Of a stretch of DNA of 64,000 nucleotides, positions 35,005-44,625 are shown in pieces. The DNA is from Ectorhizobium quercum. GTDB taxonomy: Bacteria; Pseudomonadota; Alphaproteobacteria; Rhizobiales; Rhizobiaceae. Position 1 is the stretch's first letter. Each line of letters opens with the position of its first letter. A program made the translations under genes and the position numbers. The stretch covers positions 868,001 to 932,000 of the forward strand of contig NZ_JANFPI010000001.1 of assembly GCF_026552795.1 (NCBI RefSeq), read 5' to 3'. The notes beneath the pieces are model-generated. The model saw nothing but the letters and a program-made list of their open reading frames with translations, searched no databases and was not told the DNA's origin.

Positions 35005-35188
35005 GAAACCTGCCTTGTCTGGGACGCTCTTTTCGGTTTTCCGGAGTGATTGGACTGGAAATTGTTCAGAGGCAAGTGAATTTCTTTGGGAGATCGTTCA
35101 AAAAAACAATCTCCTTCTGCCGGGGAAAATGAGCGGGATATTCTCTTGCTATCGTACCGGCAGTGCGAAAAAATTTCTACGGGCCGGG

Positions 35189-35926
35189 TCAGCGCCAGTC
35201 GCCGGCGGTCGCCTGGACCAGCGCCATCGCCGCCACGGCCGCCGTGTCGGCCCGCAGGATGCGCGGCCCGAGCGGAATGGCGGTGACGAAGGGCAGCGCG
35301 CGCAGCCAGTGCCGCTCCTCCTCAGAAAAGCCTCCCTCCGGGCCGATCAGCAGTGCCGCATGCCGTTCGGCGATCGCCTGCAAGGCGCTGAGCGGATTGT
35401 TGGTTTCCTCGCCTTCGTCGCAGAAGAGAAGGCGCCGGGCCGGGTCCCAGCCGTCCGTAAGGTCGCGCAGCTTCACGGGCGCTTCGAGCCTCGGCACGGA
35501 AATCACCCCGCATTGCTCGGCCGCCTCGACGATATTGGCCCGCAGGCGGTCCATGCTGGTGATCCTGCCCTGAACATGCTGGGTCATGACGGGCTGAAGC
35601 ACGCCGGCGCCCATTTCCACGGCCTTCTGCACCATATAGTCCATGCGGCCGGTTTTCAGCGGGGCGAAGAGATAATGCAGGTCGGGCATGGGCGTCTGCG
35701 CGCGCGTCTGCTCCGCGGCCACCATGACGATCTTCTTGCGGGCCGGAAAGGTCAGGCGCGCCAGCCATTCGCCATCGCGGCCGTTGAACAGGAGAACCTC
35801 GGCGCCGTCCTCCATCCGCAGCACGTTGGCGAGATAGTTGAACTGGTCGGCATCGGCGGGGATGGCCGCTTCGGCATGAAGGGCATTTTCGACGAACAGC
35901 CGTTGCAGGCGGAAATTGGCACGCAT
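35189..35926 (-). CDS. rsmE: 16S rRNA (uracil-1498-N3)-methyltransferase RsmE
   Basis: 245 residues. SPOUT-family methyltransferase acting on U1498 of 16S rRNA. N-terminal PUA-like part ([13 protein letters not shown]) and the knot domain with [12 protein letters not shown] and [17 protein letters not shown]. The ATG at 35926 begins [12 protein letters not shown], the usual family start. It is separated from the phosphate transporter by 11 bp, so the two may be co-transcribed on the minus strand. Confidence 0.95.
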   Translation of the reverse strand: MRANFRLQRLFVENALHAEAAIPADADQFNYLANVLRMEDGAEVLLFNGRDGEWLARLTFPARKKIVMVAAEQTRAQTPMPDLHYLFAPLKTGRMDYMVQKAVEMGAGVLQPVMTQHVQGRITSMDRLRANIVEAAEQCGVISVPRLEAPVKLRDLTDGWDPARRLLFCDEGEETNNPLSALQAIAERHAALLIGPEGGFSEEERHWLRALPFVTAIPLGPRILRADTAAVAAMALVQATAGDWR

Positions 35927-35937
35927 GGCAGGCGACC

Positions 35938-37512
35938 TCAGAAGAACAGCGACATCAGCCCGTAAAGGGCGGCGGACATGGCGGCCGACGCCGGCACCGT
36001 CAGCACCCATGCGGCGATGATCGTCATGAAATGCGAACGGCGCACCAGATAGCGGCGGCGCACCTCGTCGGGATTGTGCTCGTGCCGGTTCGCCATGCCG
36101 GATCTGTCGTGCATGTAGGCGAGGCGGCGGCTCGAATTTCGCGTGTACCACTCGCGGAAGAAGCCGACGCCGAACACGGCGCCCACGGCGATATGCGTGG
36201 TGCTGACCGGCAGGCCGAGCCAGGAGGCGACGATCACCGTCACCCCCGTCGAAAGCGATACGCTGAAGGCGCGCATCGGGTTCAGCTTGGTGATCTGGGC
36301 GCCGACGAGGTTGATGAGGCGCGGGCCGAACAGGATGAGGCCAACGGAAATGCCGAGGCCGCCGATCAACATCACCCAGAAGGGAATGGCGACGGTCTCG
36401 CCGAAATTCGCCCGCTCCGTCGCGTTGACGATGGCCGAGAGCGGCCCGACGGCGTTCGACACGTCGTTGGCGCCGTGGCCGAAGCAGAGGATCGCCGCGG
36501 TCAGCACCAGCGGCAGGCGAAACAGCTTTCGCAGCGACTGGTTGCGGTTTTCCAGCCCGGCGGCCTGGCTGCGGATGAAGGGAATGGCGGCGAGCCAGCT
36601 CAGGATGCCCGTGGCGAAGCCGAAGAAGGTGGCGTGCGGCAGAGAGACGAAGAACAGCCGGTTCAGCCCCTTGAAGGCGAGATAGGCGGAAAAGGAGCCG
36701 GCCATGACGCCGATCAGCACAGGCACCCAGACGCGCGCCGCTGCGATCTTGTCGTCGCGGTAGACCACGGTTTCCTTGATGACGTAGAGAAAGCCGGCGG
36801 CGATGAGGCCGCCCAGAACGGGTGAGATCACCCAGCTTGCCGTGATCCCGGCCATCGACGGCCAGTTGACGGCATCCAGCCCGGCGGCGGCGATGCCGGA
36901 GCCGAGCACGCCGCCGACCACGGTGTGGGTGGTCGAGACCGGCGCATTGGCGAGGGTGGCGATGTTCACGAACAGCGCGGACGACAGCAGGGCGGCGATC
37001 ATCATCCGCACCAGCGTGCCGGGGTCTGAAATGGCGGCGGGTGATATGATGCCGTCGGAAATGGTCTCGACGACATCGCCGCCGGCGATCAGGGCGCCGG
37101 CGGTCTCGAACAGCGCCGCCATCATCAGCGCCGCGCCCATGCTGAGCGCCTTGGCGCCGACGGCGGGGCCGACATTGTTGGTGACGTCGTTGGCGCCGAT
37201 GTTCATGGCCATGTAGGCGGCGATCGTCGCGGCGGCGATGACGAGCAGCGAACCCGGCTGCTGGATGACCGTGGCCGTGGCGATGATCGCGGCGGCAATC
37301 AGGAACAGCAGGCCGAGGCCGGGCGCAATCAGCGGGCGGGCGACGTGGTGCGCCGCCTGCTCGTGGAGCGTCATCCGGTCCAGATCCTTGTCGAGGGTCG
37401 GCTTGCCGGCCGGCCGCGGTGCCTGTTCCATGAATTTTCCGCAGGTTGGAAATGACGAAGCGATCCCCGGCGCCGTTGCCGGCGCGGGAAACCGCGTCCG
37501 GTCGAGTGCCAT
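35938..37512 (-). CDS. pit: PiT-family inorganic phosphate transporter
   Basis: 524 residues with ten or more hydrophobic segments. PiT-signature sequences are [18 protein letters not shown] and [15 protein letters not shown], the duplicated GANDVxNxxGP motifs, with [14 protein letters not shown] and [15 protein letters not shown]. It takes up phosphate with protons or metal-phosphate. The ATG at 37512 has GGAGG four bases before it and gives an N-terminal extension of about 80 residues; the inner ATG (37431, MEQAPRP) is an alternative. The extra leading and loop regions are typical of rhizobial Pit. Likely transcribed with rsmE. Confidence 0.93.
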   Translation of the reverse strand: MALDRTRFPAPATAPGIASSFPTCGKFMEQAPRPAGKPTLDKDLDRMTLHEQAAHHVARPLIAPGLGLLFLIAAAIIATATVIQQPGSLLVIAAATIAAYMAMNIGANDVTNNVGPAVGAKALSMGAALMMAALFETAGALIAGGDVVETISDGIISPAAISDPGTLVRMMIAALLSSALFVNIATLANAPVSTTHTVVGGVLGSGIAAAGLDAVNWPSMAGITASWVISPVLGGLIAAGFLYVIKETVVYRDDKIAAARVWVPVLIGVMAGSFSAYLAFKGLNRLFFVSLPHATFFGFATGILSWLAAIPFIRSQAAGLENRNQSLRKLFRLPLVLTAAILCFGHGANDVSNAVGPLSAIVNATERANFGETVAIPFWVMLIGGLGISVGLILFGPRLINLVGAQITKLNPMRAFSVSLSTGVTVIVASWLGLPVSTTHIAVGAVFGVGFFREWYTRNSSRRLAYMHDRSGMANRHEHNPDEVRRRYLVRRSHFMTIIAAWVLTVPASAAMSAALYGLMSLFF

Positions 37513-37597
37513 GATGCCTCCGGCATTGCAATGGAAGAATGACGGCGGAGACGAAAGTCGGCCGGCCGTTCAGCCGTTCCCGGTCACTCCGTCCCGA

Positions 37598-38095
37598 TCA
37601 CTCCTTGCCAGACAGCCGTGCCGGAAAATCGCGCAGAATGCTTCGCAGCCCCGACTCGCGAACGCGCCCGGCGGCCTCCTCGAAGCTGAACCATTCGAGG
37701 CGGCGCTCATCCCTTTCCGGGAAGTCGTCCACCATGTGGTCCACCTTCAGCGCGTGAACCTGCACCCGGCAGGGAATGCGCAGGCCGTTGTCGAGAACCT
37801 TGGTATAGAGGAAGGAGCCCGCCGGGACGGGATCGGCCTCGCCGCGCACCCCGGCTTCCTCATAGGCTTCCTGCGCGGCCACGGCATGGGAGGGCTTGCC
37901 CGGCATGGGCCAGCCCTTCGGGATCACCCAGCGCCCCGTGTCGCGGCTGGTCAGAAGCAGCACCTGCGGGCCGGCTTCGCCCGCGCGATAACAGATCGCG
38001 CCATATTGCTGGCGCGGCGGCCGCTGCACCATCAGCCTGACATTCGTTGCGATCCGTTCGAGCAGGGTCAAGTCCTTACCGTCCTTTCGCGGCAC
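37598..38095 (-). CDS. Nudix hydrolase
   Basis: 165 residues from a GTG start. Nudix box-like region: WVIPKGWPMPGKPSHAVAA followed by QEAYEEAGV, corresponding to the REVxEEAG part of the motif with a variant first half. Such proteins cleave nucleoside diphosphates or diphosphoinositol phosphates linked to other moieties. The family pattern of basic N-terminus and KGWP is common to rhizobial Nudix proteins of unknown substrate. It is 85 bp downstream of the start of the phosphate transporter, on the same strand but ahead of it. Confidence 0.85.
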   Translation of the reverse strand: MPRKDGKDLTLLERIATNVRLMVQRPPRQQYGAICYRAGEAGPQVLLLTSRDTGRWVIPKGWPMPGKPSHAVAAQEAYEEAGVRGEADPVPAGSFLYTKVLDNGLRIPCRVQVHALKVDHMVDDFPERDERRLEWFSFEEAAGRVRESGLRSILRDFPARLSGKE

Positions 38096-38213
38096 TCATC
38101 GCCGCAAATCAGTTTCGTGAATCGTGCAGCACCGACCGTGGCCGCGCAAGAGCGTCCTTCGGTCGGGCACATACTTATATGGGGTTGCTGATGCGAAGCT
38201 TGAAGGCCTGACC

Positions 38214-39110
38214 CTATCTATCCCAGTAGGGGGTGGGGCCGTAAAGCGACGCCAGATAATCGATGAAGAGCCGCACCTTGGCCGGCAGGAACTCGCGGCT
38301 CGGATAGACGGCGGAGAGCGAAACGCCGCGCCCGCTCTCGTAAGCGGGAAGTACCTGCGTCAGCCGGCCGGACTTGAGTTCCTCGCCGATATCCCAGGTC
38401 GAGCGCAGCGCGATCCCGAGACCGGCGATCACCGCCTCGCGGATCACCTCGCTGGAATTGGTGACGAGGCTGCCCTGGGGCTTCAGTGTCACCGGTCCGC
38501 CGGGACCGACGAGCCGCCAGCTGTCGTGATTGTGGGCCGGCAGGCAGGCATGGGTCTTCAGTTCGTCCAGAGATTGCGGCATGCCGTGGCGGGCGATGTA
38601 GTCCGCCGAGGCGCACAGGATGCGCCGCACCGGCGCCAGCCGGCGCGCGACCAGCGTGGAATCGCTCAGGTCGGCGATGCGGATCGCCAGATCGTAGCCG
38701 CCGCCGACGATGTCGGTGAACTCGTCCGACAGTTCGAGCTGCACGATCAGGTCCGGATGCGCTTCCATGAAGCCGATGAGATGCGGCGCGACGTGCATGC
38801 GCCCGAACGAGGTCGGCGCCGATATCTTCAGCGTGCCCTGCACCTTGGCGGAACGGCCGGAGACGAAGGCCTCCGCCTCCTCGATGCCGGACAGGATCGA
38901 CTGGACCCGGTTGAAGAAGCCCTGTCCCGCTTCCGTCAGGGCGATCTGCCGCGTCGTGCGCTGGAGAAGCCGGGTGCCCAGCCTGTCCTCCAGCCGCTTG
39001 ATGCGCTTGGAGACGACGGCGGGCGACAGCCCGAGCGACCGGCCCGCCGTGGACATGGAATTGCAGGCCGCAACCCGCACGAAGACCTCGAGATCGCCGA
39101 GATTGGTCAT
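38214..39110 (-). CDS. LysR-family transcriptional regulator, divergent from glcDEF
   Basis: 298 residues from the ATG at 39110 (MTNLGDLEVFVRVAACNSMS); a longer frame upstream would add a non-conserved tail. The winged helix-turn-helix spans residues 17-45 (STAGRSLGLSPAVVSKRIKR), followed by the effector domain. It is divergent from glcD (start 39370) with 259 bp between them, so control of glycolate oxidation is plausible, though the family also regulates unrelated genes nearby. The intergenic region contains no palindrome obvious by eye. Confidence 0.9.
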   Translation of the reverse strand: MTNLGDLEVFVRVAACNSMSTAGRSLGLSPAVVSKRIKRLEDRLGTRLLQRTTRQIALTEAGQGFFNRVQSILSGIEEAEAFVSGRSAKVQGTLKISAPTSFGRMHVAPHLIGFMEAHPDLIVQLELSDEFTDIVGGGYDLAIRIADLSDSTLVARRLAPVRRILCASADYIARHGMPQSLDELKTHACLPAHNHDSWRLVGPGGPVTLKPQGSLVTNSSEVIREAVIAGLGIALRSTWDIGEELKSGRLTQVLPAYESGRGVSLSAVYPSREFLPAKVRLFIDYLASLYGPTPYWDR

Positions 39111-39369
39111 GCACGCTCCTCTTTTGCCCGGCGGCCGGTGCCGCGTTCCGGCCTCTCCGCATCCCGATTCATGCGGACGCGCGCCCGCGACCTTCGCCGT
39201 CTCCTTCGTCATGCTCGGCCCCGACCCGAGCATGCGAGAAAAAGGCCAGAGGCCGGAAAGGCGGGTTCCGGAAACAAACCCGCCTATTCTTTCCATTTTC
39301 GTCATAGGTGATTAGCATTTGTTCGGTCCTTCGCAAACTGCTAGGAATCGCAATCGGGAGGAACGGGCG

Positions 39370-40809
39370 ATGAGTGGATCGATCGGATTTCTGGAGCCTC
39401 GGGCCGATGTTCTGTCGCGCCGTAAGGCGATCGTCGAGGATCTGGCGGACCTCCTGCCGCCGGACGCGCTGATCGCCGAGCCGCGCCGGCTGGTGCCTTT
39501 TGAAACGGACGGTTTCATTTCCTATCGCCGCCTGCCGCTCGCCGTGGCCCTGCCGCGCACAACGGCCGAGGTGGCCGCTGTCATGAAATACTGCCATCGT
39601 TATGGCGTTCCGGTCGTTCCGCGTGGGGCGGGGACGTCCCTTTCGGGCGGCGCGATCCCGCAGGAGGATGCCGTCGTTCTCTGTCTTTCCGCCATGACCC
39701 GCATCGTCGAGCTGGATTACGCCAACCGCACCGCGACGGTGGAGGCGGGCGTGACCAACCTGGCGATTTCGGAGGCCGCCGGCCCCGAGGGCTATTTCTA
39801 TGCGCCGGACCCCTCGTCGCAGCTCGCCTGCACCATCGGCGGCAATATCGGCATGAATTCCGGCGGCGCGCATTGTCTGAAATACGGCGTGACGACCAAC
39901 AACCTGCTCGGCGTGAAGATGGTTCTCGTCGACGGCACGGTGATCGAGCTGGGCGGCAAGGCGCTGGACGCGCCGGGTCTCGATCTTCTCGGGCTGGTCT
40001 GCGGTTCGGAAGGCCAGCTCGGCATCGTCACCGAGGCGACCGTGCGGCTCATCGCCCGGCCGGAAGGCGCGCGCCCCGTCCTGTTCGGCTTCGACACGTC
40101 GGAGGCGGCGGGCGCCTGCGTGGCCGATATCATCGGTTCCGGCATCGTGCCGGTCGCCATCGAGTTCATGGACAAGCCGGCCATCGAGATCTGCGAGGCC
40201 TTCGCCCATGCCGGCTATCCGCTGGATGTCGGCGCGCTGCTGATCGTCGAGGTCGAGGGGTCCGAGGAGGACATGGCCGCGATGCTCGCGAGCATCGTCG
40301 GGATCGCCCGCCGTCACGGCGTGAAGGTGGTGCGCGAAAGCCAGTCGGCAATGGAGGCGGCGGCGATCTGGAAGGGCCGCAAGTCCGCCTTCGGTGCGAC
40401 GGGCCGCATCGCCGACTATATCTGCATGGACGGAACCGTGCCGCTCGGCCAGCTTTCCCATGTGCTGAAACGTACCGGCGAGATCGTTGAGGGCTACGGC
40501 CTGCGCGTCGCCAACGTCTTCCACGCCGGCGACGGCAACATGCACCCGCTCATCCTCTACGATGCCAACGACCCGGAGGATGCCGCGAAGGCGGAGGCCG
40601 CCGGCATGGACATCCTCCGGCTCTGCGTTGATGCGGGCGGCTGCCTGACCGGCGAGCACGGGGTCGGCATCGAGAAGCGCGACCTGATGCGCCACCAGTA
40701 TTCGCAGGCGGACCTGAACCAGCAGATGGCCGTGCGCGCCGCCTTCGATTCCGGCTGGCTGCTCAATCCCTCCAAGGTCTTCCCGCTGGAAGGACGGCCC
40801 CGGCCATGA
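39370..40809 (+). CDS. glcD: Glycolate oxidase subunit GlcD
   Basis: 479 residues, FAD-binding subunit of glycolate dehydrogenase, oxidizing glycolate to glyoxylate. FAD_binding_4 fold: VPVVPRGAGTSLSGGAIP (pyrophosphate loop), CTIGGNIGMNSGGAHCLKYG, and the C-terminal GEHGVGIEKRD with AGDGNMHPL. The ATG at 39370 follows GGAGG. Its stop overlaps the glcE start (ATGA), so GlcD and GlcE are coupled. GlcF follows, after a palindromic repeat. It is divergent from a LysR gene. Confidence 0.96.
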   Translation: MSGSIGFLEPRADVLSRRKAIVEDLADLLPPDALIAEPRRLVPFETDGFISYRRLPLAVALPRTTAEVAAVMKYCHRYGVPVVPRGAGTSLSGGAIPQEDAVVLCLSAMTRIVELDYANRTATVEAGVTNLAISEAAGPEGYFYAPDPSSQLACTIGGNIGMNSGGAHCLKYGVTTNNLLGVKMVLVDGTVIELGGKALDAPGLDLLGLVCGSEGQLGIVTEATVRLIARPEGARPVLFGFDTSEAAGACVADIIGSGIVPVAIEFMDKPAIEICEAFAHAGYPLDVGALLIVEVEGSEEDMAAMLASIVGIARRHGVKVVRESQSAMEAAAIWKGRKSAFGATGRIADYICMDGTVPLGQLSHVLKRTGEIVEGYGLRVANVFHAGDGNMHPLILYDANDPEDAAKAEAAGMDILRLCVDAGGCLTGEHGVGIEKRDLMRHQYSQADLNQQMAVRAAFDSGWLLNPSKVFPLEGRPRP

Positions 40810-42014
40810 CGGAGCCACCCGTGACGAAGACGCGGTATCCCGCATCCGCCGAGGAGGCCGCGGCCCTGATCCGCGATTGTGCCGGTTCGGGCACGCCGGT
40901 CGTGCCGCGGGGCGGCGGCACCCGGCTGGATTTCGCCGTGTCCGGAACGGTGCTTTCCACCGCCGGCCTTGCCGGCATCGCGGTTTACAACCCGGCGGAA
41001 ATGGTGATGACGGCCGGGGCCGGAACGCCGCTTGCCGAAGTCGAGGCGGCCCTTGCCGCCAACGGCCAGATGCTTCCCTTCGAACCGGCGGACAGCCGCC
41101 CGGTTCTCGGCACGGCCGGCGAGCCGACCATCGGCGGCGTATTCGCCGCCAATGTCTCCGGCCCGCGCCGCCTGACGGCGGGGGCAGCGCGCGACAGCCT
41201 GCTCGGCGTCACCTTCGTCAACGGTCGCGGCGAGGTGATCAGGGCCGGCGGCCGGGTGATGAAGAACGTCACCGGCCTCGATCTGGTCAAGCTGATGGCC
41301 GGCTCCCGCGGCACGCTCGGCTACATGACCGACGTCACCTTCCGAGTCCTGCCCGCGCCGCGCGCGACGGAAACCGTCGTGGTGACGGGGCTGGACGACG
41401 CCCATGCCGCAGCGGCGATGGCGACGGCCATGTCCCTGCCGGTCGAGGTGTCCGGCGCCGCGCACCTGCCCTTCACGGTCGCCGGCCGTTTCCTGTCCGG
41501 CGCCCTGCCGCAAGGGGCCGCGACCGTCTTTCGCCTGGAGGGCCTGCCGCATTCGGTGTCGGTCCGCACGGAAAAGCTCACGGCGGCGCTGTCCGCATTC
41601 GGTGTGATTACATGGCTCGACGAGCCGCAAAGCCTGACACTCTGGCGCCAGATCCGCGACGCCGCGCCCTATGCGCAGGATCGCGGCAAGGTGCTGTGGC
41701 GCGTCTCGGTCGCCCCCACGGCCGGCCACCTGCTGATGGGCGCCCTGCGCCTGCATGCCGGCGCCGACTGCTTCTACGACTGGCAGGGCGGGTTGATCTG
41801 GCTGCGGATGGAAGCCGATCCGGAGGCGGATTTCCTGCGCAAGGCGATCCGCCAGCTCGGTGGCGGCCATGCGACGCTGGTGCGCGCGCCGGACCGTTTC
41901 CGCAAGGATATTCCGGCCTTCGAGCCGGAGGCTCCGGCGGTGGCGGCGCTTTCCGCCCGGATCAGGGAGAAATTCGATCCGCGCGGCATTTTCAATCCCG
42001 GCCTGATGGGGTGA
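40806..42014 (+). CDS. glcE: Glycolate oxidase subunit GlcE
   Basis: 402 residues. Second FAD-type subunit with TPVVPRGGGTRLDFAV (pyrophosphate loop) and PTIGGVFAANVSGPRR. GlcE pairs with GlcD and with the iron-sulfur subunit GlcF. It overlaps glcD by 4 bp. A 147-bp palindromic repeat lies between its stop and glcF, which is unusual inside an operon. Length is normal for the family. Confidence 0.95.
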   Translation: MTEPPVTKTRYPASAEEAAALIRDCAGSGTPVVPRGGGTRLDFAVSGTVLSTAGLAGIAVYNPAEMVMTAGAGTPLAEVEAALAANGQMLPFEPADSRPVLGTAGEPTIGGVFAANVSGPRRLTAGAARDSLLGVTFVNGRGEVIRAGGRVMKNVTGLDLVKLMAGSRGTLGYMTDVTFRVLPAPRATETVVVTGLDDAHAAAAMATAMSLPVEVSGAAHLPFTVAGRFLSGALPQGAATVFRLEGLPHSVSVRTEKLTAALSAFGVITWLDEPQSLTLWRQIRDAAPYAQDRGKVLWRVSVAPTAGHLLMGALRLHAGADCFYDWQGGLIWLRMEADPEADFLRKAIRQLGGGHATLVRAPDRFRKDIPAFEPEAPAVAALSARIREKFDPRGIFNPGLMG

Positions 42015-42042
42015 GATGGTGATGGTTCTCCTGTGGCTAAGA

Positions 42043-42189
42043 CCCCCTCTGGCTGACGCCATCTTCCTCGCAAAGGGGGAGAGCGGTGGGCGCGCCGGTT
42101 TCCCGGTTTCCGATGTTGGGAAAGGGCGAAAGGTCGTCGTGAAACGTCGCCCCCCTTGTGGGGGAGATGGCCGGCAGGCCAAAGGGGGG
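42043..42189. repeat. Family-2 palindromic repeat between glcE and glcF
   Basis: Ends CCCCCTCTGGCTGACGCC and, reverse complement of the right end, CCCCCTTTGGCCTGCCGG are inverted copies. The core GCGCCGGTTTCCCGG and GAAAGGGCGAAAGG matches the copy at 33474. It occupies the only gap in the glcDEF operon, so it must be transcribed and could form a strong hairpin within the message. Confidence 0.78.
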
Positions 42190-42221
42190 CTCTTCCCCGT
42201 TGCCACCGGAGGATCGGCCTG

Positions 42222-43550
42222 ATGCAGACTCATTTCACGCCCGGGCAACTGGCCGATCCCCGCGTGGCGGAGGCGGAGAAGATCCTGCGCAAATGCGTGC
42301 ATTGCGGCTTCTGCACGGCCACCTGTCCCACCTATGTGACGCTCGGCAACGAGCTGGACAGCCCGCGCGGGCGCATCTATCTCATCAAGGACATGCTGGA
42401 GAACGGCCGTCCGGCGGACAGGGAGATCGTCACCCACATCGACCGCTGTCTTTCCTGCCTTTCCTGCATGACCACCTGTCCCTCCGGCGTCGACTACATG
42501 CACCTGGTCGACCATGCCCGTATCCACATCGAGGAAACCTACCGGCGCCCGCTGCCGGACCGGCTGACGCGCGCGCTGCTCGCCGCCGTGCTGCCTCATC
42601 GCCGGCGCTTCCGCGCCGCGCTGAAACTGGCGAACCTCGTCCGGCCGCTGGCGGGCCTCCTCGGAAAGGCGGCGGCCCTGCGGCCCTTCGCGGCCATGCT
42701 TCGGCTCGCCCCCGAAAAGGCCCATGAGCCGACGCCTTTCACCCGGGCCTGCACCCATGTCACGCTCGGCCCGCCGAAGGGGCGCGTGGCGATGCTGACC
42801 GGCTGTGCCCAGCCGGTGCTCGATCCGGGCATCAACACGGCGGCGATCCGCCTGCTGACCCGTTTCGGGATAGAGGTCGTCCTGCCGGAAGGGGAGGGAT
42901 GCTGCGGCGCGCTGACCCACCATATGGGCAAGGAACAGGCGGCGCTCGCCTCCGCCCGCCGCAACGTCGACATCTGGGCGAGCGAGATCGATGCGGGCGG
43001 CCTCGACGCGATCCTCGTCACGACGTCGGGCTGCGGCACGGTCGTCAAGGATTACGGCTACATGCTGCGCCACGATCCGGCCTATGCCGAAAAGGCGGCC
43101 CGCGTTTCGGCGCTGGCGCGCGACGTGACGGAATATCTCGATACGCTCGATCTGCCGCAGCAGACCTTCCGGGGGCTGACGGTCGCCTATCATTCGGCCT
43201 GTTCACTTCAGCACGGCCAGAGGGTGACGCTTCAGCCGAAGGCGCTTCTGCGGCGAGCGGGTTTCGCCGTTCGCGATCCGGCCGAGGCGCATCTGTGCTG
43301 CGGCTCTGCCGGCACCTACAACATGCTGCAACCGGAGATTTCGCAAACGCTGAAGGCCCGCAAGGTGCGGAACATCGAGGCGACGAAGCCGGACCTGATC
43401 GCGGCGGGCAATATCGGCTGCATGACCCAGATCGGCAGCGGCACGCCGCTTCCCGTGGTCCACACGGTCGAACTGCTGGACTGGGCCTATGGCGGCGACG
43501 TGCCGGAAAAGCTGGAAAAGCTGCTGGCGCAAAAGGCCGCCGCCGTGTGA
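42222..43550 (+). CDS. glcF: Glycolate oxidase iron-sulfur subunit GlcF
   Basis: 442 residues. Two 4Fe-4S motifs: CVHCGFCTATCP and CLSCLSCMTTCP, then two CCG domains (EGEGCCGALTHHMGKEQ; LCCGSAGTYNML). GlcF carries electrons from the FAD subunits GlcDE to the respiratory chain. ATG at 42222 with GGAGG nearby upstream (CACCGGAGGATCGGCC). It is the third gene of the operon. Length is normal. Confidence 0.96.
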   Translation: MQTHFTPGQLADPRVAEAEKILRKCVHCGFCTATCPTYVTLGNELDSPRGRIYLIKDMLENGRPADREIVTHIDRCLSCLSCMTTCPSGVDYMHLVDHARIHIEETYRRPLPDRLTRALLAAVLPHRRRFRAALKLANLVRPLAGLLGKAAALRPFAAMLRLAPEKAHEPTPFTRACTHVTLGPPKGRVAMLTGCAQPVLDPGINTAAIRLLTRFGIEVVLPEGEGCCGALTHHMGKEQAALASARRNVDIWASEIDAGGLDAILVTTSGCGTVVKDYGYMLRHDPAYAEKAARVSALARDVTEYLDTLDLPQQTFRGLTVAYHSACSLQHGQRVTLQPKALLRRAGFAVRDPAEAHLCCGSAGTYNMLQPEISQTLKARKVRNIEATKPDLIAAGNIGCMTQIGSGTPLPVVHTVELLDWAYGGDVPEKLEKLLAQKAAAV

Positions 43551-43613
43551 ACGCCTTGAGCGGAAAGGCACGCCCCCCGGGCAGGCCGGAGGATTCTTGC
43601 TTATTGACCAACC

Positions 43614-43705
43614 CTCTCCTTCGTCACCCTCGGGCTAGACCCGAGGGTCCATGCCCCGGACGCCGCGTAGATGGTCGGGTCAAGCCCGACCATGACGAAA
43701 GAGAG
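43614..43705. repeat. Family-1 palindromic repeat with 13-bp inverted ends
   Basis: 92 bp: terminal CTCTCCTTCGTCA and TGACGAAAGAGAG are inverted repeats (one mismatch). Inside are two palindromes, CCCTCGGGCTAGACCCGAGGG and GGTCGGGTCAAGCCCGACC. Same architecture as at 52505. It lies between the convergent glcF and L,D-transpeptidase genes and is followed by a terminator. Confidence 0.75.
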
Positions 43706-43729
43706 CAATGCGTACTGTGGCAGAGGTCT

Positions 43730-43755
43730 AACCCCTCAGGTATGCCCGAGGGGTT
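43730..43755. terminator. Hairpin next to the family-1 repeat
   Basis: AACCCCTC and GAGGGGTT form an 8-bp stem around 10 nt, just after the repeat and 26 bp before the end of the transpeptidase gene. Likely a shared terminator between convergent genes. Confidence 0.6.
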
Positions 43756-43780
43756 CGATTTCCCGTTTTCGGCGCCTCAC

Positions 43781-44473
43781 TCAGCCGCCAAACAGCGTCC
43801 GCAGGAGGTCGGTGCCGCGGTCCTCGAAGCTGACCTGGCCCTGCCGGTTGCCGGGGCCGATCACAACGACCTTCGAGCCTTCCGGCACGCGCTTGTAGAG
43901 ATGTTCGACATCCTTGTTCATCATGCGGATGCAGCCGGAAGACAGGTTCTGCCCGATCGACCACGGCTGGTTGGTGCCGTGGATGCGGAAGCCGGTGTCG
44001 CCGCCGTTCGGCCGGTAGAGATAGAGCGCGCGCGAACCGAGCGGATTGTCCGGGCCGCCTTCCATACGCGCCGGCAGGATATGGCCGCGCTTGCGTTCGC
44101 GGGCGATCATTTCCTGCGGTGGAATCCAGGCCGGCCATTCGGCCTTGCGGCCGACGCGGGTGACGCCCGACCAGCCGAAGCCTTCCCGTCCGACGCCGAT
44201 GCCGTAGCGGGTCGCCTTGTTGCCGCCTTCGACGAAATAGAGGTAGCGGTTATGGGTGTCGACGAGGATGGTGCCCGGCTTCTCGCTGGTCACGAGGCGG
44301 ACGGCCCTGCGCTTGTACTTGTCGGCGACCGGCTTGTTTTCCGCCCCCCTCGGCAGGATGACCTCGCCGCGCGCATTGGTCTGGAGAGACTGCGCCGTGG
44401 CGGTCTGGGCCGCCGTAAATGTCGTCATGATTGCAATCGCCGCCGCTGCGGCAGCCATCCATGCTTTCGTCAT
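43781..44473 (-). CDS. L,D-transpeptidase (YkuD family)
   Basis: 230 residues with a hydrophobic leader (MAAAAAAIAIMTTFTAAQTATA). YkuD-domain signatures: RIHGTNQPWSIGQNLSSGCIRM, whose cysteine in SSGCIR is the catalytic residue, preceded by RIHG with the conserved histidine. It makes 3-3 cross-links in peptidoglycan or attaches proteins to it, in the periplasm. A paralogue lies 153 bp upstream on the same strand (44626). The two differ in their N-terminal parts. Gene is convergent with glcF. Confidence 0.92.
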   Translation of the reverse strand: MTKAWMAAAAAAIAIMTTFTAAQTATAQSLQTNARGEVILPRGAENKPVADKYKRRAVRLVTSEKPGTILVDTHNRYLYFVEGGNKATRYGIGVGREGFGWSGVTRVGRKAEWPAWIPPQEMIARERKRGHILPARMEGGPDNPLGSRALYLYRPNGGDTGFRIHGTNQPWSIGQNLSSGCIRMMNKDVEHLYKRVPEGSKVVVIGPGNRQGQVSFEDRGTDLLRTLFGG

Positions 44474-44625
44474 ATGGTTCGTTACCCCCGTTGAAACTGG
44501 CGGAAAGATTACGTTTGCGCGTGCCCTGCGTCAAACCGCCGCTGGTTGCATTTCAGTCGACGGAAAAGGGGAGGGCGGCCTTCGCCGTCCTCCCCCTCCC
44601 ATGCTCATCGTCCGGTGTTGTGCCG

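Noticed and set aside
40557..43193. Leftward open frame of 878 codons across glcD, glcE and glcF
   Set aside because: Antisense shadow of three well-recognised genes; composition rich in Arg and His, no domain.
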